A DNA stretch of 9,432 bases, taken from an uncultured Dialister sp. (GTDB taxonomy: Bacteria; Bacillota; Negativicutes; Veillonellales; Dialisteraceae). A model generated the notes under the pieces. The model saw nothing but the letters and a program-made list of their open reading frames with translations, made no database searches and had not been told where the DNA came from. Below, one piece after another: positions 5,628-9,432 of the stretch. Numbering within the stretch: position 1 is the first letter of the stretch; every line of letters starts with the position of its first letter. Position numbers and translations under genes: made by a program. The stretch lies in NCBI GenBank assembly GCA_934216155.1, contig CAKQBK010000082.1:1-9432 (forward strand), read 5' to 3'.

Positions 5628-7484
5628 TTAAAAGTGTGTCAAGAAGAAATCCAACACCGATTCCCATTTCTGATGGATATCAAATTTCACTTTGTCCACC
5701 CCTTTGAGTTCTGTGGAATAAATCACAGCACTATCATCGGCTTTGGAAACGATAAGTCGTTCAAAGACACCGTCATAGACATCATCAGCCAAATTTCTCT
5801 GGCTCCAGGCATTACTATCCCAGCCAGCCCACAAGGCGATTTCGCTACCATCAGTCAAAGTCGTCTCTACAGAAGCCACTTCTTTACCATCCAGCATGAC
5901 CACGATGTCTTTGCCTAGGGCTTTAATATCTAACTGACGATCCAAGCGAGCGTGGAAACTTTCGGGAGCTTCGTATTCCTCTCCCCCTTCTGCTACAGTC
6001 TTTGGCTGTTCTTCTCTAGTCTTTTCCAGTTTGGCTGCATAGGCTTTTGCTTTATCTTTGGTGTCCGCATAGCGAGTCAACGCTTCCAAGACACCCATTT
6101 GCACATTTTTCTGATCTTCATCAACGGAAATCGGTTCTTTACCGTCTAATAGGCTGAGTTTCTCATCAAAGAGTACCTTATCTTTTCCATTCATATGCTC
6201 TGTGATGACAAAACGACCATTGGCAATACCGGCCGAAATATAGGAATTCAATTCCTTATTTCCACGGAAAAGGACTTTTTGGCCACCAAAGGAATTGCCT
6301 TCCAACCGCACCTGGATATGCACATCAGAATAGCCGCCGCTGTTTTTCAAACGAATAAGTCCTTGACTTTCAGGCAGAGAGGTAACGATGAGACTTTCTT
6401 CTTTATATTGGGCTGCCCCTTTTATAATGTCCCAATTATGAATTCTTTCATCACCGGTTTTAAATGTCACATCCTGGTCTGTATCATACTTGATACGCAT
6501 CAGCAAGTGATTCACTGGCCAGTACGGTTGTGGCTGCATGCGAGTCAAATCGTAAATACTGCTTTCTTTATTATTGAAAGAATAGCCTTCTCTATTGAAG
6601 TTCATGGAAAAAAGTTTGCGAATCCACTTTTCATTTTCACGAGACACACTGGGTGTATTCCCAAAGCGGCCTGTATTGGCATGCATCAGCACATGGACCT
6701 GCGGCACATAACCGATATCTTCGGTATACAAATCACGAAGTCGTTCATAATCATAGGCAATACGCCGTTTCATATGGTCCATGGTTTCCGCCGGAACCCG
6801 GTCCTTATCTCGAATGAAATCCATCAAGTAATGGTTGTAATCTCGTCCCAAGTACGGCTGCATCATCGCATAGGTGAGCGGATCCACTTCGCCAATGAAA
6901 TGGTGATACCGGTCATACACATTGATGTATTCCAGTCGATAGCCATTGGTGCCCAATTCCCAAAACGTAGAATCAGTCAAATCGGTCAGTTCCGAAGGTT
7001 TCAAAAATTTTGGATCCGGATGGTCAAATTTTTCCGGATAGGTCATCATGACCCCTTTGTAATTTAAATTTTCCAGAATGTTATCTGCGAAAATCGCCGT
7101 ATCCCGCCGCCCATCTTCAAACATAAGGTATAGGGCTTTTTTCGGAAGTGGCTTCCCATTTTTATAATAGTCCTCTATATCCTCTTGGGTAATGGTCACA
7201 TAGCCCTGGTCTTTCATGGCTGAAAGATGTTCCTTCAGCTGTTTTTCACCAATTAGAGTGGACGTATTTCCTATGCGATCCACACCAAAATAGGACAACG
7301 CCACAAAGCCGGTATCGGTGGAAGCACTGACCTTATCTCTGTCATAGGGCACGTATACTTTCGTATGGAAAAACAATTCCCACAAAGTAAAGACAATCAG
7401 TGCCACAGCGATGCATTCAAAAACAGTGCGAATGGCTTTCTTTCGATTCTTTTTTCTAGAATAGATTTCATCGCCCAGTGTCAT
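5628..7484 (-). CDS. Membrane-anchored degenerate NodB/PgaB-like protein
   Basis: This 618-residue protein has a basic cytosolic N-terminus, one membrane helix (about 20-39) and a long extracytoplasmic part. Residues about 60-340 resemble the NodB-type deacetylase of the PgaB/IcaB kind: an opening LSYFGVD strand, KKALYLMFEDG (116-125) where TFDDG is expected, then ELGTNGYR (176-183) where a His-x3-His motif should stand. The base Asp is Glu123, Asp124 remains and the metal-binding histidines are missing, so classical deacetylation is doubtful. Residues about 370-590 look like a beta-sandwich (IRLKNSGG, RFVITEHMNG, ALWAGWDSN) interrupted by a charged helical stretch (about 465-510), perhaps a glycan-binding module. 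The start is ATG at 7484, which overlaps the synthase stop (ATGA) and has AGGTGG 6 nt upstream. The longer in-frame extension to 7622 lies inside the synthase gene and is rejected. Close coupling to the synthase suggests a synthesis or export partner. Confidence 0.82.
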   Translation of the reverse strand: MTLGDEIYSRKKNRKKAIRTVFECIAVALIVFTLWELFFHTKVYVPYDRDKVSASTDTGFVALSYFGVDRIGNTSTLIGEKQLKEHLSAMKDQGYVTITQEDIEDYYKNGKPLPKKALYLMFEDGRRDTAIFADNILENLNYKGVMMTYPEKFDHPDPKFLKPSELTDLTDSTFWELGTNGYRLEYINVYDRYHHFIGEVDPLTYAMMQPYLGRDYNHYLMDFIRDKDRVPAETMDHMKRRIAYDYERLRDLYTEDIGYVPQVHVLMHANTGRFGNTPSVSRENEKWIRKLFSMNFNREGYSFNNKESSIYDLTRMQPQPYWPVNHLLMRIKYDTDQDVTFKTGDERIHNWDIIKGAAQYKEESLIVTSLPESQGLIRLKNSGGYSDVHIQVRLEGNSFGGQKVLFRGNKELNSYISAGIANGRFVITEHMNGKDKVLFDEKLSLLDGKEPISVDEDQKNVQMGVLEALTRYADTKDKAKAYAAKLEKTREEQPKTVAEGGEEYEAPESFHARLDRQLDIKALGKDIVVMLDGKEVASVETTLTDGSEIALWAGWDSNAWSQRNLADDVYDGVFERLIVSKADDSAVIYSTELKGVDKVKFDIHQKWESVLDFFLTHF

Positions 7485-9319
7485 CGGTGACCACCTGCTT
7501 TCTTCGCTTCCTTTTCCGCCAATTTGGCTTTTTTCTTTTCTGCTTCTCGTACATCCGACGCAGTCATGCGGGTGCCCCAGGTGTCTTTCCAGAATGTAAA
7601 CCAAGCCACTGGCATCTGCCACAGCAATACCGCTTCATAGTACAGGCAGAACCAAATGCCAAAGACCCAAGTGGAACTTTTCCGAAGGAAAAGCTGGGCC
7701 ATACTCATGAGAAGTGCCATGAGAGCCATGCCCACTAAGAAGGTAGTAGGAAATACACGATGCATGAGAGGAATATAAATCAGATTGTAGATCACAACCA
7801 CTGGAGCGGCGATAGGAACCACCAGGCCAAAGTAAAAAGATAGGGCCATAAAAGGTTCTTTCTTCCACATGTACCGGGCAGCAATTAACGATTCTCGAAG
7901 CCAGGAACGTTTCCATCGCATTTGCTGTTTCAAGAAACTGCTGTACCGATTGGGCACAATGGTTTCACAAATGGCTGTATCTTGATAGGCAGTCCGGTTG
8001 TGACGAAGAATGAAATTGGTCAGACTGCGATCATCTCCAAAGGTGGCTTTTCGTCCTAAAAATTGTTGATGCAACCAAGCGTCACAATATTTCTCTACCA
8101 AATCCTTGCGATAGCAGGAAAGCGGTCCGGACAGACAAGTGGCCGCATCAAAAAATCCTTCAGCCGCTTTCATAATACGGAACGCAATGTAGTAACGAAC
8201 AGCCTGCATCTTTGTCAAAGAATTGGTGTACGTATTGGCCACATCGGTACGACCACAAACGCCACCCATGTCCGTATCTTTGAAAGGCTGTACAATATTT
8301 CGAATCGCATAAGGTGACAAGAACGAATCGGAGTCGACAAACACAAGCAGTTCATGTTTCGCTAGTTCAAGCCCTTTGGCTAGCGCTTCACGTTTCCCGC
8401 TGTTCTTTTTCTGTTTATAGTACATGACCCGGTCTTTGATGTGCCCCGAGGGATCATCAGCATCGAGTTTTTCAATGATTTCTTTGATTTTTTCGATGGA
8501 GTGGTCCGTAGAACAGTCATCCACTACAATGACCTGTAATTTATCCGGCGGATAATCCTGATTCACACAGGACAGAATGGTTCGCTGAATCCACGTTTCT
8601 TCATTGAAACAAGGAATAATCACTGACACGCCTGGCGTGAAGTGCATATCCACCTTGACCGGTTTGTAAAAGATGGCGAAAAAATAGCGTGTCAAAAGGA
8701 AACCTGCGGTAATGATACTGTAAAGGTATAAAAATTTATTAAACTTGAAATAAATCACCGATTCAGAACGCATAAGAATGATGACCAGGGAAATACAAAG
8801 CAAGAAAAAGGCAGATAGCGCAATGAGATACTTTCCTCGTTTTCCCTGGTAATATTCGGATAGTGACTTTTTGAAATGAATCCCCAAAGCAGGGGCCCCT
8901 TCTTTCTCAAAGCTACGCACCACCTCAGCAGGAAGTCCTTTCACTTTCATTTCATATCCTTCCGGCATATCTCCCGGAGCGATGGTGAAATACAAAGTCA
9001 CTGGCCCAGAGATATCAATGGACTTTCCCTTTTCTTCCAGCACAAAGAGCATGCCTGTAGAAGAAATATCTAGGCAAGTGCCTTTCAGTTTGATGGTCCG
9101 TCCCTTCTCCTTATATTCCAGCCGCACAGGAATATGGACTTTGAACCGACGCCCCGCCTCTGCACTGGCCACGTAGGCTCCAAAATCTACTTCTCTTTGC
9201 TTTTTATCCGCTTCCCTCCCCTGACGACGATCCATGTTGGTTCGCCGCCCGGTCACATCAGGCACATAGGGAAGCAACCGCCGGTCTTCTTTTATGGTTT
9301 GTAATTTATCTTCCTTCAT
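7481..9319 (-). CDS. PilZ-fused family-2 processive glycosyltransferase (polysaccharide synthase)
   Basis: This 612-residue integral membrane synthase has an N-terminal PilZ domain (about 50-155) with the c-di-GMP motif DISSTG (84-89) and an arginine segment GRRFKVH (56-62) in place of a clean RxxxR. Membrane segments lie at about 164-183 and 193-218. The cytosolic GT-A core follows: SVIIPCFNE (232-240), VVDD (265-268), SGKREAL (307-313), DSD (329-331), GDD (428-430) and QQMRW (465-469). C-terminal membrane helices fill about 490-577, including WGTR (581-584), and the tail is Lys/Ala-rich. The motif spacing and WGTR resemble hyaluronan synthase/NodC/IcaA-type enzymes that polymerise UDP-sugars and extrude the chain. 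A GlcNAc-type product is inferred from the neighbouring deacetylases. The start is ATG with AGGAG 5 nt upstream. Its stop overlaps the next start as ATGA. A 9-bp tandem array begins about 22 bp upstream. Confidence 0.93.
   Translation of the reverse strand: MKEDKLQTIKEDRRLLPYVPDVTGRRTNMDRRQGREADKKQREVDFGAYVASAEAGRRFKVHIPVRLEYKEKGRTIKLKGTCLDISSTGMLFVLEEKGKSIDISGPVTLYFTIAPGDMPEGYEMKVKGLPAEVVRSFEKEGAPALGIHFKKSLSEYYQGKRGKYLIALSAFFLLCISLVIILMRSESVIYFKFNKFLYLYSIITAGFLLTRYFFAIFYKPVKVDMHFTPGVSVIIPCFNEETWIQRTILSCVNQDYPPDKLQVIVVDDCSTDHSIEKIKEIIEKLDADDPSGHIKDRVMYYKQKKNSGKREALAKGLELAKHELLVFVDSDSFLSPYAIRNIVQPFKDTDMGGVCGRTDVANTYTNSLTKMQAVRYYIAFRIMKAAEGFFDAATCLSGPLSCYRKDLVEKYCDAWLHQQFLGRKATFGDDRSLTNFILRHNRTAYQDTAICETIVPNRYSSFLKQQMRWKRSWLRESLIAARYMWKKEPFMALSFYFGLVVPIAAPVVVIYNLIYIPLMHRVFPTTFLVGMALMALLMSMAQLFLRKSSTWVFGIWFCLYYEAVLLWQMPVAWFTFWKDTWGTRMTASDVREAEKKKAKLAEKEAKKAGGHR
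7491..7496 (-). promoter_or_regulatory. Ribosome binding site for the coupled 618-aa gene
   Basis: AGGTGG on the minus strand lies inside the last codons of the synthase, 6 nt before the overlapping ATG. It fixes the start at 7484 rather than at the longer open frame and points to translational coupling. Confidence 0.7.
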
Positions 9320-9341
9320 AGATTCTCCTGATTCAATGAAA

Positions 9342-9432
9342 GGTTACTCAGGTTGCTCAAGGTTCTCAAGGTTCTCAAGGTTCTCAAGGTTCTCAAGGTT
9401 CTCAAGGTTCTCAAGGTTCTCAAGGTTCTCAA
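9342..9432. repeat. 9-bp tandem array, GGTTCTCAA x8, upstream of the synthase gene
   Basis: Two imperfect units (GGTTACTCA, GGTTGCTCAA) lead into eight exact copies of GGTTCTCAA (9361-9432) up to the window edge, where the array probably continues. On the transcribed strand the unit reads TTGAGAACC, which repeats a -35-like TTGAGA every 9 bp. Only 22 bp, including the AGGAG site at 9325-9329, separate it from the synthase start codon, so it occupies the leader or promoter. No -10 box is visible between the array and the gene. Confidence 0.96.

Noticed and set aside
6195..7067. 290-aa open frame on the plus strand
   Set aside because: It lies antisense within the 618-aa gene, whose codon frame, start, Shine-Dalgarno and domains are convincing. 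Its own translation shows no recognisable domain.
7485..7622. Longer N-terminus (46 extra residues) for the 618-aa protein
   Set aside because: It lies wholly inside the synthase coding region. The downstream ATG has AGGTGG and an ATGA overlap, and it places a basic segment before the membrane helix.
7481..9319. Naming the synthase hasA, icaA/pgaC or bcsA
   Set aside because: Motifs fit the HAS/NodC/IcaA group, but there is no UDP-glucose dehydrogenase, porin or cellulose gene nearby, and the N-terminal PilZ differs from all three. The polymer cannot be named from sequence.

Overview
The window reads as bacterial DNA of moderate GC from a Firmicutes-type organism. The signs are strong AGGAG-type ribosome binding sites, TTG starts, a YaaH-like GH18 fold and a canonical intrinsic terminator. 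A Negativicute such as a Dialister, Selenomonas or Acidaminococcus relative is my guess from overall style only. All six supported genes lie on the minus strand, so transcription runs from the right edge to the left. Every plus-strand open frame I checked is an antisense shadow.

Right to left, the first unit is a surface-polysaccharide locus. A 612-aa membrane family-2 glycosyltransferase of the hyaluronan/chitin/poly-GlcNAc synthase type carries an N-terminal PilZ (cyclic-di-GMP receptor) domain. It overlaps by ATGA a 618-aa membrane-anchored extracytoplasmic protein with a degenerate NodB-like deacetylase region and a C-terminal beta-rich region. After a 290-bp spacer come a 341-aa lipoprotein with a GH18 fold and then a 605-aa secreted protein with two NodB domains, the first dead and the second apparently intact. 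A clear terminator closes this unit. Beyond it are an HD-domain nucleotidase-like gene (201 aa) and, 520 bp further on, a membrane-anchored alpha/beta hydrolase (314 aa). The inferred model is that the PilZ synthase makes and extrudes an N-acetylhexosamine polymer when c-di-GMP is present, the 618-aa partner binds or guides it, the GH18 lipoprotein trims it and the tandem deacetylase modifies it. No outer-membrane porin, nucleotide-sugar enzyme or c-di-GMP enzyme is visible here.

The non-coding DNA is unusually structured. Both window edges are perfect 9-bp tandem arrays (8 exact copies each) that share a GGTTCT core; the right one lies immediately upstream of the synthase gene. Three spacers contain heptamer (7-bp) tandem arrays that run exactly up to, or through, the stop codon of the upstream gene. 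Two of them also hold long nested palindromes and a matching GC-rich hairpin with 7-bp arms and a 13-nt loop. The large palindrome at about 1384-1615 has outer arms that closely resemble ParB-binding parS sites.
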